From UBA6136 sp964344495 (lineage in GTDB: Bacteria > Pseudomonadota > Gammaproteobacteria > Methylococcales > Methylococcaceae), in the NCBI GenBank assembly GCA_964344495.1, contig CAYFNI010000081.1, forward strand, positions 1 through 10,568: 10,568 bases of DNA. Reading direction: 5' to 3'. Below, one piece after another: positions 1-7,097 of the stretch (positions are counted from its first letter, which is position 1; each line of letters begins with the position of its first letter). Both the position numbers and the translations under genes were made by a program. The notes under the pieces were generated by a model. That model was not told where the DNA came from and ran no database searches. It worked only from the letters and a program-made list of their open reading frames with translations.

Positions 1-306
1 GGCGTCGCCTTTGTCCAGCGTTTGCCGCAGGTGTCGGCGGGCCATTTCCAGCACTGCCTGCAGCTGGGCAAACTTGGCCTGACCCAGCCCCGGACTCTGG
101 CTGAAGCGCTCGAAATCGCATTCCAGCAGGGCGCGCAGGGAGCCAAACTCGCGCAACAGGTCGCGCGCCAGATCGACCGCCGTCTTGCCCTTGATGCCGG
201 TGCGCAGGAAGATGGCCAGCAGTTCGGCGTCGGACAGGTACTGCGCGCCCCGAAGCAGCAGTTTTTCGCGCGGTCGTTCATCCTCGGGCCAGTCGGTGAT
301 CGGCAT
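1..306 (-). CDS. radC: RadC family JAB/MPN domain protein, 5' part only
   Basis: Partial gene: 102 N-terminal residues are present and the rest lies beyond the left edge. The start MPITDWPEDERPREKLL, followed by SDAELLAIFLRTG and the helix-hairpin-helix-like stretch with SPGLGQAKFAQLQ, is the characteristic N-terminal region of the RadC (UPF0758) family. The ATG at 306 is preceded by an AGGAG Shine-Dalgarno in the minus reading, at about 5 nt spacing. In full-length members a C-terminal JAB/MPN metal-binding domain follows; it is not in this window. The name comes from a misattributed E. coli repair mutation, and the true function is unsettled. The gene diverges from coaBC, a common gammaproteobacterial arrangement. 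Identification is confident; function is not. Confidence 0.93.
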   Translation of the reverse strand, partial: MPITDWPEDERPREKLLLRGAQYLSDAELLAIFLRTGIKGKTAVDLARDLLREFGSLRALLECDFERFSQSPGLGQAKFAQLQAVLEMARRHLRQTLDKGDA

Positions 307-366
307 GGGGGCTCCTGTGAGTCGTACGTGTTACTACGAAGGATAGAACCCCTGAGGCAAAGTTGC

Positions 367-372
367 CATAAT
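367..372 (+). promoter_or_regulatory. Putative extended -10 promoter of coaBC-dut-argB
   Basis: CATAAT matches 5 of 6 bases of the sigma70 -10 box and is preceded by TGC, giving the extended -10 form TGn-hexamer (364-372). No good -35 is visible at 16-18 bp, which extended -10 promoters tolerate. Transcription would begin near 379, about 19 nt before the GTG start of coaBC. Inferred from sequence only. Confidence 0.4.
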
Positions 373-397
373 TTCGCCCCTTGATCAGGACGGCAGG

Positions 398-1624
398 GTG
401 ACAGGAGTGCATACGGCACTGAACGGAAACAGGGTTTTGCTGGGCGTGACCGGCGGCATCGCGGCCTATAAGGCGGCCGAACTGGTGCGCCTGTTGCGCG
501 CGGCGGGGGCCGAGGTACGGGTGGTCATGACACGGGCCGCAACGGCATTCGTGCAGCCGCTGACGTTTCAGGCGCTGTCCGGTCATCCGGTGCACCTTGA
601 TCTGCTGGATCCGGCACAGGAGTCCGCCATGGGCCATATCGACCTGGCTCGCTGGGCTGAGGTGGTCCTGGTGGCGCCGGCGTCGGCGGATGTGATGGCG
701 CGTCTGCGGGCGGGGGTGGCGGATGATCTGCTGACCACGCTGTGTCTGGCGACGACGGCGCCGGTAATGCTGGCGCCGGCCATGAATCAGGCCATGTGGC
801 GCCATCCTGCGACACAGGAGAATGCCGCCGTGCTGGCGCAGCGGGGCGTTCGGTTGCTGGGGCCGGACACCGGCGCGCAGGCCTGCGGCGAGATCGGTCC
901 GGGGCGCATGCTGGAGCCGGCCGACCTTGTGGCCGCCCTGCGTGCTGAGCCGAGCCGGGGCCCTTTGTGCGGATTGCGACTACTGATCAGCGCCGGTCCG
1001 ACCCGTGAGCCGATTGATCCGGTCCGGTTTTTGACCAACCGCAGTTCCGGCAAGATGGGCTACGCGCTGGCCGCAGCGGCGACTGCCCAGGGTGCCGAGG
1101 TTAGCCTGGTGACCGGGCCGACCGCGTTGCCGATCCCGGCGGTGGCGGAATGTGTCCGGGTCGAGACGGCTGCCGAGATGCATGCCGCTGTTCTGGCGCG
1201 GGCGACCGGTGCGGACATCTACATTGGAACGGCTGCCGTGGCGGACTATGCGCCCATCCCCGAGGGGCAGAAGATCAAGAAGCACGCCGAGGCGCTGACG
1301 CTGACGCTGACCCGCACCCCCGACATTCTGGCCGCGGTTGCGGCACTGTCGACACAACGCCCGTTTACGGTGGGCTTCGCGGCCGAAACGCAGGCCATCG
1401 AAACCTATGCGCGTGCCAAGCTCAGCGGCAAGCGGGTTGATATGGTGGCGGCCAACGCGGTCGGCGCAGGGCGCGGTTTTGATGTCGACGACAACAGTCT
1501 GTTTGTCTGCTGGCCCGGTGGCGAGACGCACCTGCCGCAGGCGCCCAAATCCACGCTCGCCTATCAATTACTGACGCTTATAGCCGATCACTACCATGCA
1601 CAGCATCCAGTTGAAAATCATTGA
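398..1624 (+). CDS. coaBC: Bifunctional phosphopantothenoylcysteine decarboxylase / phosphopantothenate-cysteine ligase
   Basis: Cytoplasmic FMN-dependent enzyme joining cysteine to 4'-phosphopantothenate (CoaB, CTP-dependent) and decarboxylating the product to 4'-phosphopantetheine (CoaC), for coenzyme A synthesis. The 408 residues match the usual length (E. coli about 406). The N-terminal CoaC domain (about 10-180) shows GVTGGIAAYK, the catalytic-His motif GHIDL (His80), PASADV at 94-99 in the position of the PASANT loop, PAMNQAMW at 127-134 and the active-site Cys163 in ACGEIGPGRM. The CoaB domain (about 193-400) shows SAGPTREPIDPVRF, NRSSGKMG from Asn214, AAVADYAP, the KxKK motif at 292-295 and VGFAAET. 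The start is GTG at 398, with AGGA at 387-390 upstream. A second GTG at 407 sits too close to its purine-rich stretch. The last 29 nt overlap dut, so the two are probably co-expressed. The hexamer GCTGAC occurs three times in tandem at 1294-1311 and encodes an LTLTLT-like run. No key residue is missing. Confidence 0.97.
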   Translation: MTGVHTALNGNRVLLGVTGGIAAYKAAELVRLLRAAGAEVRVVMTRAATAFVQPLTFQALSGHPVHLDLLDPAQESAMGHIDLARWAEVVLVAPASADVMARLRAGVADDLLTTLCLATTAPVMLAPAMNQAMWRHPATQENAAVLAQRGVRLLGPDTGAQACGEIGPGRMLEPADLVAALRAEPSRGPLCGLRLLISAGPTREPIDPVRFLTNRSSGKMGYALAAAATAQGAEVSLVTGPTALPIPAVAECVRVETAAEMHAAVLARATGADIYIGTAAVADYAPIPEGQKIKKHAEALTLTLTRTPDILAAVAALSTQRPFTVGFAAETQAIETYARAKLSGKRVDMVAANAVGAGRGFDVDDNSLFVCWPGGETHLPQAPKSTLAYQLLTLIADHYHAQHPVENH

Positions 1625-2051
1625 TGAACGTCTGGGGCGGGAGATCCCGCTGCCGGAATATGCAACTCCCGGCTCGGCGGGTCTTGATCTGCGCGCCTGC
1701 CTGACGGACGCGCTCGACGTGCAGCCGGGTTCGACCCACCTGATTCCGACCGGACTGGCCATTCACATTGGGGATGAGAATCTGGCCGCCGTGCTGTTGC
1801 CGCGCTCCGGGCTGGGCCACAAGCACGGCATTGTGCTCGGCAATCTGGTCGGCCTGATCGACTCCGACTATCAGGGTCAGGTATTCGTGTCGTGCTGGAA
1901 TCGCGGTCATGAGCCGTTCCGCATCGAGGTCGGTGACCGCATCGCGCAGATGGTCTTCGTGCCGGTGGTGCAGGTCCGGTTCGATCGGGTTGATGACTTT
2001 ACCGCCAGCGATCGGGCCCACGGCGGTTTTGGCCATACCGGCCACCGCTGA
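1596..2051 (+). CDS. dut: Deoxyuridine 5'-triphosphate nucleotidohydrolase (dUTPase)
   Basis: Trimeric dUTPase hydrolysing dUTP to dUMP and pyrophosphate, which keeps uracil out of DNA and supplies dUMP for thymidylate synthesis. The 151 residues align with E. coli Dut almost without gaps. All five family motifs are visible: PGSAGLDLRA (25-34), PRSGLGHKHG (69-78), GNLVGLIDSDYQGQ (82-95) with catalytic Asp89, GDRIAQMVFVPV (113-124), and the C-terminal arm RAHGGFGHTG (140-149) with the uracil-stacking Phe145. The ATG at 1596 lies inside the end of coaBC in another frame. No clear Shine-Dalgarno precedes it, so translation is probably coupled to coaBC. The distance to argB is 47 nt with no terminator, suggesting a single transcript. 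Confidence 0.97.
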   Translation: MHSIQLKIIDERLGREIPLPEYATPGSAGLDLRACLTDALDVQPGSTHLIPTGLAIHIGDENLAAVLLPRSGLGHKHGIVLGNLVGLIDSDYQGQVFVSCWNRGHEPFRIEVGDRIAQMVFVPVVQVRFDRVDDFTASDRAHGGFGHTGHR

Positions 2052-2098
2052 GGGCGTCGGCCGCCATTTCATGTTTCGTTTCTGACGCAGGAATTCAC

Positions 2099-3034
2099 GT
2101 GCAAAAACAAGCCGCTCTGGAAACCGAATCCGCCTCGCGCATCGCGCATGTGCTGATTGAGGCATTACCCTACATCAAGCGCTTCAAGGGCAAGACGCTG
2201 GTCATCAAGTACGGTGGCAATGCCATGACCGAGGAGCACCTGAAACACAGCTTTGCCCGCGACATCGTGCTGCTCAAGCTGGTGGGCATCAATCCGGTGG
2301 TTGTCCATGGTGGCGGTCCGCAAATCGGCCATTTGCTGCAGCGCCTGGGCAAGACCAGTCATTTCGTGCAGGGCATGCGCGTGACCGATGCCGAGACCAT
2401 GGATGTGGTCGAGATGGTCCTGGGCGGTCTGGTGAACAAGGAGATTGTCAATCTGATCAATCAGCATGGTGGTGCGGCGGTGGGCCTGACCGGCAAGGAC
2501 GGCGATCTGGTCCGGGCCGAAAAAATCACCATGTCCCAGCGTTCACCCGAGAACGACGAGCCGGAAATCATCGATCTCGGCCATGTCGGCCGGGTGCGCA
2601 GCATCGACCCGGGTATCGTGCATACGCTGGTGGAGAGCGATTTCATCCCGGTCATTGCGCCCATCGGGGTCGGCGATGACGGCTTTTCCTACAACATCAA
2701 CGCTGATCTGGTGGCCGGCAAGATGGCGGAAGTACTGCAGGCAGAAAAGCTGATGCTGCTGACCAATACCGCCGGCATTCTCGATCAGCAGGGCGAGTTG
2801 CTGACCGGGTTGTCGCTGGCCGAGGTGGACGACCTGATCGCGGACGGCACCATCAGCGGCGGCATGATCCCGAAGGTGACCTGCGCCACCGATGCGCTCA
2901 AGGGCGGCGTCAAAAGCGTGCATATCATCGACGGGCGGGTCGAGCATGCGGTGTTGCTGGAACTGCTGACTGATCGGGGTATCGGCACCCAGCTGATGCC
3001 GTCCCGGATCGGTGCGGTCTCGGCCTGGGTGTGA
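2099..3034 (+). CDS. argB: Acetylglutamate kinase
   Basis: Amino-acid kinase family enzyme phosphorylating N-acetyl-L-glutamate with ATP, the second step of arginine biosynthesis, in the cytoplasm. The GTG start at 2099 has AGGA at 2089-2092 with 6 nt spacing. Visible motifs: IKYGGNAM with the phosphate-binding Lys37, VVHGGGPQIG at 68-77, MRVTDAETMDVVEMVLGG, SYNINADLVAGKMAE at 197-211, and GGMIPKV with Lys259. The N-terminal helix (about 10-30, ending EALPYIKRF) is the mobile helix found in hexameric, arginine-inhibited enzymes such as that of Pseudomonas aeruginosa, and is absent from dimeric E. coli ArgB; feedback inhibition by arginine is therefore inferred. At 311 residues it is about ten longer than the Pseudomonas enzyme, the extra lying in a C-terminal tail after IGTQLM. 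It converges with the DUF4124 gene 29 nt downstream. Confidence 0.97.
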   Translation: MQKQAALETESASRIAHVLIEALPYIKRFKGKTLVIKYGGNAMTEEHLKHSFARDIVLLKLVGINPVVVHGGGPQIGHLLQRLGKTSHFVQGMRVTDAETMDVVEMVLGGLVNKEIVNLINQHGGAAVGLTGKDGDLVRAEKITMSQRSPENDEPEIIDLGHVGRVRSIDPGIVHTLVESDFIPVIAPIGVGDDGFSYNINADLVAGKMAEVLQAEKLMLLTNTAGILDQQGELLTGLSLAEVDDLIADGTISGGMIPKVTCATDALKGGVKSVHIIDGRVEHAVLLELLTDRGIGTQLMPSRIGAVSAWV

Positions 3035-3048
3035 ACGCTGGCAACTAC

Positions 3049-3064
3049 GCCGCCCGATGGCGGC
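3049..3064. terminator. Short GC hairpin between convergent genes, possible weak terminator
   Basis: GCCGCC-CGAT-GGCGGC forms a perfect 6-bp GC stem with a 4-nt loop in the 29-nt gap between argB and the convergent DUF4124 gene. No T-tract follows on either strand, so it is not a standard intrinsic terminator. It may merely slow polymerase, or be chance. Confidence 0.3.
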
Positions 3065-4104
3065 TAAGGGCGCTGCGGTGTGGCCGAGGCGCCCTCGGGC
3101 GGTGACTCCGTCATGGTGCGCCGGAAGCGCTCGTGAATGTCCTGGGCGCGGGCGCTTTTGCAGAGTTGCTCGCCCAGACTGGTCGGGCGGCAGATGACAT
3201 CCATGAACACGATTTCACCGTCCCGCTCCGGGATGCGGGTGATGGTGATGCCGAAATCGGTGTCGTTCACCGGGTAGGCCGTCTGCAGGATCTTTTCCGT
3301 TTCAACAGCGATCGGAAAGCCGTTTTTTGGGGTCAGAAGCGTGTGGGCGAGCGCCCAGTAATGGTCGCAGCGTGCCGGCTCGGTACATTCCACGGCGCTG
3401 ATGTTGATGTCGCCCGCCTCCTTGCCACCAAGGGTCGAGGTGACCCCCCGGGTCCAGTCGGCATCAATCTGCTGGTTGCGCTCCTGCATGGCGCGGATGG
3501 TCTGGAAGCGCTTCAGGTCTTTGGTGAACTGATCGTTGACCGCCAGTTTTTCATTGTCGGCCCGCAGCACCTGGCTGTGATAGGCCGCAATGCGGCGCTT
3601 GAGGATGTTGATCGAGTCCAGCGTGGACTGGGGCACCGACTGACCCTGTTTTTTCAGTTCCTGCGCCTTTTTCTCGTGCGCTTCAAGCGATTGGGTGTTC
3701 CGCGCGATGCTCGACTGGGTCAGCTTGATGCTGCTGTCGAGGCTGTCGAGCTTCATCCGCAGGGCTACCAGGATTTCGTCAGTGCTGCGGTAGGTCCGCA
3801 TCAGCGCCTTGTCTTTCTCATATTGTTCGCCCAGCACCAGTTCCTGCTGGTTTCTCAGCTGTTTGAGCAGCTTTTCTCGCCGGACCTGTTCGGCAGTTTT
3901 GGGCGCTTCGACCACCTCAACGGCAAATCCACGCTCATCGAGTTTGGTTCGGCGATGTCTGGCCTGATCCTGCGGCACGCTGTCGGAGTAGTGCACCAGT
4001 CCCTTGTCGTCAGTCCAGCGGTAGGCGTCTGCCGCTGCTTCGGGCAGGCCGCTGAGCGCCAGCAGCGCGACGAGTATCCGATGGCCGAGGCGCGGCTCCG
4101 TCAT
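3064..4104 (-). CDS. Exported DUF4124-domain coiled-coil protein of unknown function
   Basis: 346 residues. The N-terminus has a signal-peptide-like segment (RILVALLALSGLPEAAADA, about 9-27), suggesting periplasmic export. Next comes a DUF4124-type motif, AYRWTDDKGLVHYSDSVP (27-44), a short module common at the N-terminus of exported gammaproteobacterial proteins. Residues about 70-215 are rich in Lys, Glu, Gln and Leu and look largely helical and coiled-coil. The C-terminal part (about 232-330) looks globular and holds the protein's only four cysteines: Cys240 and Cys246 (ECTEPARC), Cys305 and Cys315. They could form disulfides in the periplasm. The tail is Pro/Ser/Glu rich. The ATG start overlaps the pyrE stop as ATGA, so translation is probably coupled. 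The upstream Shine-Dalgarno is poor (GGGCTGGGC). No enzyme signature is recognised; a scaffolding or envelope role is only a guess. Confidence 0.85.
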   Translation of the reverse strand: MTEPRLGHRILVALLALSGLPEAAADAYRWTDDKGLVHYSDSVPQDQARHRRTKLDERGFAVEVVEAPKTAEQVRREKLLKQLRNQQELVLGEQYEKDKALMRTYRSTDEILVALRMKLDSLDSSIKLTQSSIARNTQSLEAHEKKAQELKKQGQSVPQSTLDSINILKRRIAAYHSQVLRADNEKLAVNDQFTKDLKRFQTIRAMQERNQQIDADWTRGVTSTLGGKEAGDINISAVECTEPARCDHYWALAHTLLTPKNGFPIAVETEKILQTAYPVNDTDFGITITRIPERDGEIVFMDVICRPTSLGEQLCKSARAQDIHERFRRTMTESPPEGASATPQRP

Positions 4105-4742
4105 GCCCAGCCCGATTCGGCCCGGTACTGCCGGATGGCCGCCAGACGGTCATCTTCGCCGGCGGCGGCGAGAAAATCGATGATGTTCCCCAAATTGATG
4201 ATGCTGTGGACGGGCGTCTGGTAGGTAGCCGCGACCTCTTCGACAGCCGAGCGCGCTCCCAGCCCCTTTTCCTGCCGGTCCAGCGCAATCAATACGCCGC
4301 AGGGCGTGGCGCCGGCAGTGCGGATGATCTCGACCGACTCCCGTACCGAGGTGCCGGCGGTAATGACGTCATCCAGAATCAGCACGTTGCCGTGCAGGGG
4401 CGAGCCGACCAGCATCCCGCCCTCGCCGTGGTCCTTGGCTTCCTTGCGGTTGAAGGCGAAGGGCACTTCCCGGCCGGTCTTGCGCGACAAGGCAATGGCA
4501 GTGGTGCAGGCCAGCGGAATGCCCTTGTAGGCGGGGCCATACAGGACATCGGCCTGGATGCCGGCCTGCAACAGGGCTTCGGCGTAGAACTGGCCGAGCC
4601 GGTCGAGGCGGGCGCCGGTGTCGAACAGGCCGGTGTTGAAGAAATAGGGGCTGCGCCGTCCGGATTTCAGGGTGAAGTCGCCAAAGCGCAGGACGTTGCA
4701 ATCAATGGCGTAGCGGATGAAATCGTGTTGGTAGGCGTGCAC
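4101..4742 (-). CDS. pyrE: Orotate phosphoribosyltransferase
   Basis: Transfers the phosphoribosyl group of PRPP to orotate to give orotidine 5'-monophosphate, the fifth step of pyrimidine biosynthesis, as a cytoplasmic dimer. The 213 residues equal the E. coli length. Visible motifs: FTLKSGRRSPYFFNTGLF (23-40), YGPAYKGIPLA (68-78), the flexible catalytic loop FNRKEAKDHGEGG (97-109), and the PRPP-binding motif VLILDDVITAGTS (120-132). The start is GTG at 4742 with AAGGA at 4750-4754 and 7 nt spacing; this fits the family start M-x-x-YQ. It follows the MoxR gene by 32 nt and overlaps the DUF4124 gene by 4 nt, so it sits inside a minus-strand operon. No leader-peptide attenuator of the enteric rph-pyrE type is visible. 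Confidence 0.97.
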   Translation of the reverse strand: MHAYQHDFIRYAIDCNVLRFGDFTLKSGRRSPYFFNTGLFDTGARLDRLGQFYAEALLQAGIQADVLYGPAYKGIPLACTTAIALSRKTGREVPFAFNRKEAKDHGEGGMLVGSPLHGNVLILDDVITAGTSVRESVEIIRTAGATPCGVLIALDRQEKGLGARSAVEEVAATYQTPVHSIINLGNIIDFLAAAGEDDRLAAIRQYRAESGWA

Positions 4743-4774
4743 GGGCGTTTCCTTGGGTAATGGTCCGGGTGTGG

Positions 4775-5782
4775 CTAGGGTACGGCCACCCGCTTCAGAA
4801 GTTCGTCGATGACCCGATCGGTGTCGATGCCGTCAGCCTCCGCTTCATAGCTGAGGATCAGCCGGTGACGCAGGACATCCGGTGCCAGCGACTGGATATC
4901 CTCGGGAATCACAAAGTCGCGGCCCAGCAGCCAGGCTCGGGCACGGGCACAGCGGTCCAGGGCGATGGTGGCACGGGGGCTGGCACCGTACTGCAGCCAG
5001 CGGGCCAGGTTCGGATCGTAAGCGCCGGGGTTGCGGGTGGCGAGGATGAGTTGCAGCAGGTATTCCTCCAGCGAGTCCGCCAGATGCACGCGCAGAATCT
5101 CCTGACGGGCGCTGAACAGCGTCTGTTGCGCGACCGGCTCGAGCGCTTCGACTCCGGCAGCAGGACCCTCCATGGCTTCCTGCCGGACCAGCCTGAGGAT
5201 GGCGCGCTCATGGCGGGCATCGGGGTAGCCGATGCGGATGAACAGCATGAATCGGTCGAGCTGGGCTTCCGGGAGCGGATAGGTGCCTTCCTGCTCAATC
5301 GGGTTTTGCGTCGCCATGACCAGAAACAGTTGCGGCAAGGCGTAGGTCACCCGGCCCACGGTGATTTGCCGTTCGGCCATGGCTTCCAGCAGGGCGGACT
5401 GAACCTTGGCCGGCGAGCGGTTGATTTCATCCGCCAGCACCAGATTGTGGAACAGGGGTCCCGGCTGGAACTGGAACGTCCCGTCCTGTGGACGGTAGAT
5501 TTCGGTGCCGGTCAAATCGGCCGGTAGCAGGTCGGGGGTGAACTGGATGCGATGAAAGTCGCCTTCGATGCCGCGACTGAGGACGTTGATGGCGCGGGTC
5601 TTGGCCAGCCCGGGCGCCCCTTCGACGAGGATGTGTCCATCGGCCAGCAAGGCGATCAGCAGGCGTTCGATCAGGGTTTCCTGGCCGAGCACCTGGCGGG
5701 ACAGACCATCGCGCAGGCGCAGGACTTCGCGCTGGGCGGTCGTCAGCTGGGTGGCGGTCTGTACGTCGGATTCGGAAGTCAT
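4775..5782 (-). CDS. MoxR family AAA+ ATPase
   Basis: 335-residue AAA+ ATPase of the MoxR group, thought to act as a chaperone that activates or assembles partner complexes, usually with VWA-domain proteins. Visible: MoxR-type Walker A GAPGLAKT (55-62), Walker B LVLADE (114-119) followed by INRSPAKVQSALLEAM, sensor 1 ATQNP (157-161) leading into EQEGTYPLPEAQLDRF with a candidate arginine finger Arg177, and sensor 2 GASPRA (Arg270). All catalytic residues appear intact. The ATG at 5782 has AAGGG about 4 nt upstream. MoxR genes are normally followed by DUF58 and VWA/TPR (Bat-type) genes. Here the next gene is pyrE and no such partner occurs in the window. It could share a promoter with purD, whose stop is 37 nt upstream, or use its own TATAAT box. 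Substrate unknown. Confidence 0.93.
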   Translation of the reverse strand: MTSESDVQTATQLTTAQREVLRLRDGLSRQVLGQETLIERLLIALLADGHILVEGAPGLAKTRAINVLSRGIEGDFHRIQFTPDLLPADLTGTEIYRPQDGTFQFQPGPLFHNLVLADEINRSPAKVQSALLEAMAERQITVGRVTYALPQLFLVMATQNPIEQEGTYPLPEAQLDRFMLFIRIGYPDARHERAILRLVRQEAMEGPAAGVEALEPVAQQTLFSARQEILRVHLADSLEEYLLQLILATRNPGAYDPNLARWLQYGASPRATIALDRCARARAWLLGRDFVIPEDIQSLAPDVLRHRLILSYEAEADGIDTDRVIDELLKRVAVP

Positions 5783-5808
5783 GCGGCCCTTGGATGCATT
5801 GAAAGGAG

Positions 5809-5814
5809 ATTATA
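5809..5814 (-). promoter_or_regulatory. Perfect -10 hexamer upstream of the MoxR gene
   Basis: Read on the minus strand, the purD-moxR gap contains an exact TATAAT, about 26 nt before the ATG at 5782. This is striking in GC-rich sequence. No reasonable -35 hexamer is visible 16-18 bp upstream, which would lie in the end of purD. It may be an internal promoter for moxR-pyrE-DUF4124; inferred only. Confidence 0.35.
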
Positions 5815-5819
5815 GAGGC

Positions 5820-7097
5820 TTAACCGCGTCCGATGGCTCTATGGCCGATGTCGCGACGGTAGTAGGCACCGTTCCAGCTGATCTGCCGGACCACGGCATA
5901 GGCCTTTTCCTGGGCATCAGCGACGCTGTCGCCGAGCGCTGTCACGCACAGGACCCGGCCTCCGGCCGTGACGACCTCGCCGCCGGCCAGAGCGGTGCCG
6001 GCATGAAAGACCTTGGTGTCGCCGGCGTCCAAGGCCGGCAAACCGTGAATCACGTCACCCTGCGCATGGTCGAACGGATAGCCGCCGGCGGCCATGACCA
6101 CGCCCAGTGCGGGGCGCGGATCCCATTGCGTTTCGACCGTGTCGAGGCGGCCGTCCAGTGCCGCGAGGCAGAGTTGGGGCAGATTGCTTTGCAGTCGCAT
6201 CATGATCGGTTGGGTTTCCGGATCACCGAAGCGGCAGTTGAACTCCAGTACCTTGATCGAGCCGTCCGGCAGAATCATCAGCCCGGCGTAGAGGAAGCCC
6301 GTGTAGGGAATGCCGTCCGCGGCCATGCCGCGCAAGGTCGGCAGGATGACCTCTTCCAGGGTGCGCCGGTGGATGTCGGCGGTGACCACGGGTGCGGGTG
6401 AGTAGGCACCCAGACCGCCGGTGTTGGGGCCGGTGTCGCCTTCGTCGCGGGCCTTGTGATCCTGGGAGCTGGCCATGGCCAGCGCATGGGTGCCGTCGGC
6501 CATGACGATGAAGCTGGCTTCTTCGCCGCTGAGGAATTCTTCGATCACGACCCGGTGTCCGGCCGTGCCAAAGGCATCGCCGGCGAGCATGTCCTGCACG
6601 GCGCTGATGGCTTCGTCCTCGGTTTGCGCGACCACGACGCCCTTGCCGGCGGCGAGGCCGTCGGCCTTGACCACGATCGGCGCGCCTTTTTCCCGGATGT
6701 AGGCGATGGCGGGTTCGACGTCGATGAAACTGCGGTATTCGGCCGTGGGAATCTTGTGGCGGGCCAGAAAATCCTTGCAGAAGGCTTTGGAGCCTTCGAG
6801 CTGAGCGGCCTCCCGAGTCGGGCCGAAGCACTTGAGATTGGCGGCCTGAAAGGTGTCAACGATACCCAGTACCAGCGGCGCTTCCGGTCCGACGATGGTC
6901 AGGTCGATCCCCTCACGCTGGGCAAAATGCAGCAGGCCTGCGACATCATTGGCGGCAATGGGGACATTCTCCAGCGCTGGTTCCAGAGCGGTTCCGGCGT
7001 TGCCGGGGGCGACGTAGACCTTGTCCGTGCCCGACTGAGCAGCCTTCCAGGCGAGTGCATGTTCGCGGCCGCCGCCGCCGACGATCAGGATTTTCAT
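5820..7097 (-). CDS. purD: Phosphoribosylamine-glycine ligase (GAR synthetase)
   Basis: ATP-grasp enzyme coupling 5-phosphoribosylamine to glycine, the second step of purine biosynthesis, cytoplasmic. 425 residues (E. coli 429), with close similarity throughout. Visible: N-domain MKILIVGGGGREHALAWK, IVGPEAPLV (68-76), ATP-grasp segments VVKADGLAAGKGVVVA (142-157) and EEFLSGEEAS, the DTGPNTGGLGAYSPAP block (221-236), metal-binding EFNCRFGDPETQ (285-296), and C-domain GVVMAAGGYP. Two in-frame ATGs exist, at 7103 and 7097. I chose 7097 because GGA lies 8 nt before it (only 2 nt before the other) and because the family starts MKxLxxG. The usual gammaproteobacterial neighbour purH is not present; instead moxR follows after 37 nt. 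Confidence 0.96.
   Translation of the reverse strand: MKILIVGGGGREHALAWKAAQSGTDKVYVAPGNAGTALEPALENVPIAANDVAGLLHFAQREGIDLTIVGPEAPLVLGIVDTFQAANLKCFGPTREAAQLEGSKAFCKDFLARHKIPTAEYRSFIDVEPAIAYIREKGAPIVVKADGLAAGKGVVVAQTEDEAISAVQDMLAGDAFGTAGHRVVIEEFLSGEEASFIVMADGTHALAMASSQDHKARDEGDTGPNTGGLGAYSPAPVVTADIHRRTLEEVILPTLRGMAADGIPYTGFLYAGLMILPDGSIKVLEFNCRFGDPETQPIMMRLQSNLPQLCLAALDGRLDTVETQWDPRPALGVVMAAGGYPFDHAQGDVIHGLPALDAGDTKVFHAGTALAGGEVVTAGGRVLCVTALGDSVADAQEKAYAVVRQISWNGAYYRRDIGHRAIGRG

Noticed and set aside
94..99. PASADV in CoaBC (residues 94-99) as a defective PASANT motif
   Set aside because: E. coli CoaBC has PATADL at the same place, so this is a normal bacterial variant and not a lost active site. 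Coordinates given are residue numbers.
278..805. Minus-strand open frame of 175 codons across the radC-coaBC spacer
   Set aside because: It overlaps the radC start and the CoaC domain, and its product is Arg/His rich, as expected from an antisense frame of GC-rich code.
3133..4224. Long plus-strand open frame (363 codons) opposite the DUF4124 gene and pyrE
   Set aside because: It is longer than the gene opposite, but it crosses two well-supported genes, and its product shows no family motifs. It reads as an antisense frame kept open by GC-rich codon usage.
4760..5527. Plus-strand open frame of 255 codons opposite the MoxR gene
   Set aside because: Fully antisense to a gene with intact Walker A/B and sensor motifs; the translated product is low-complexity and unrecognisable.
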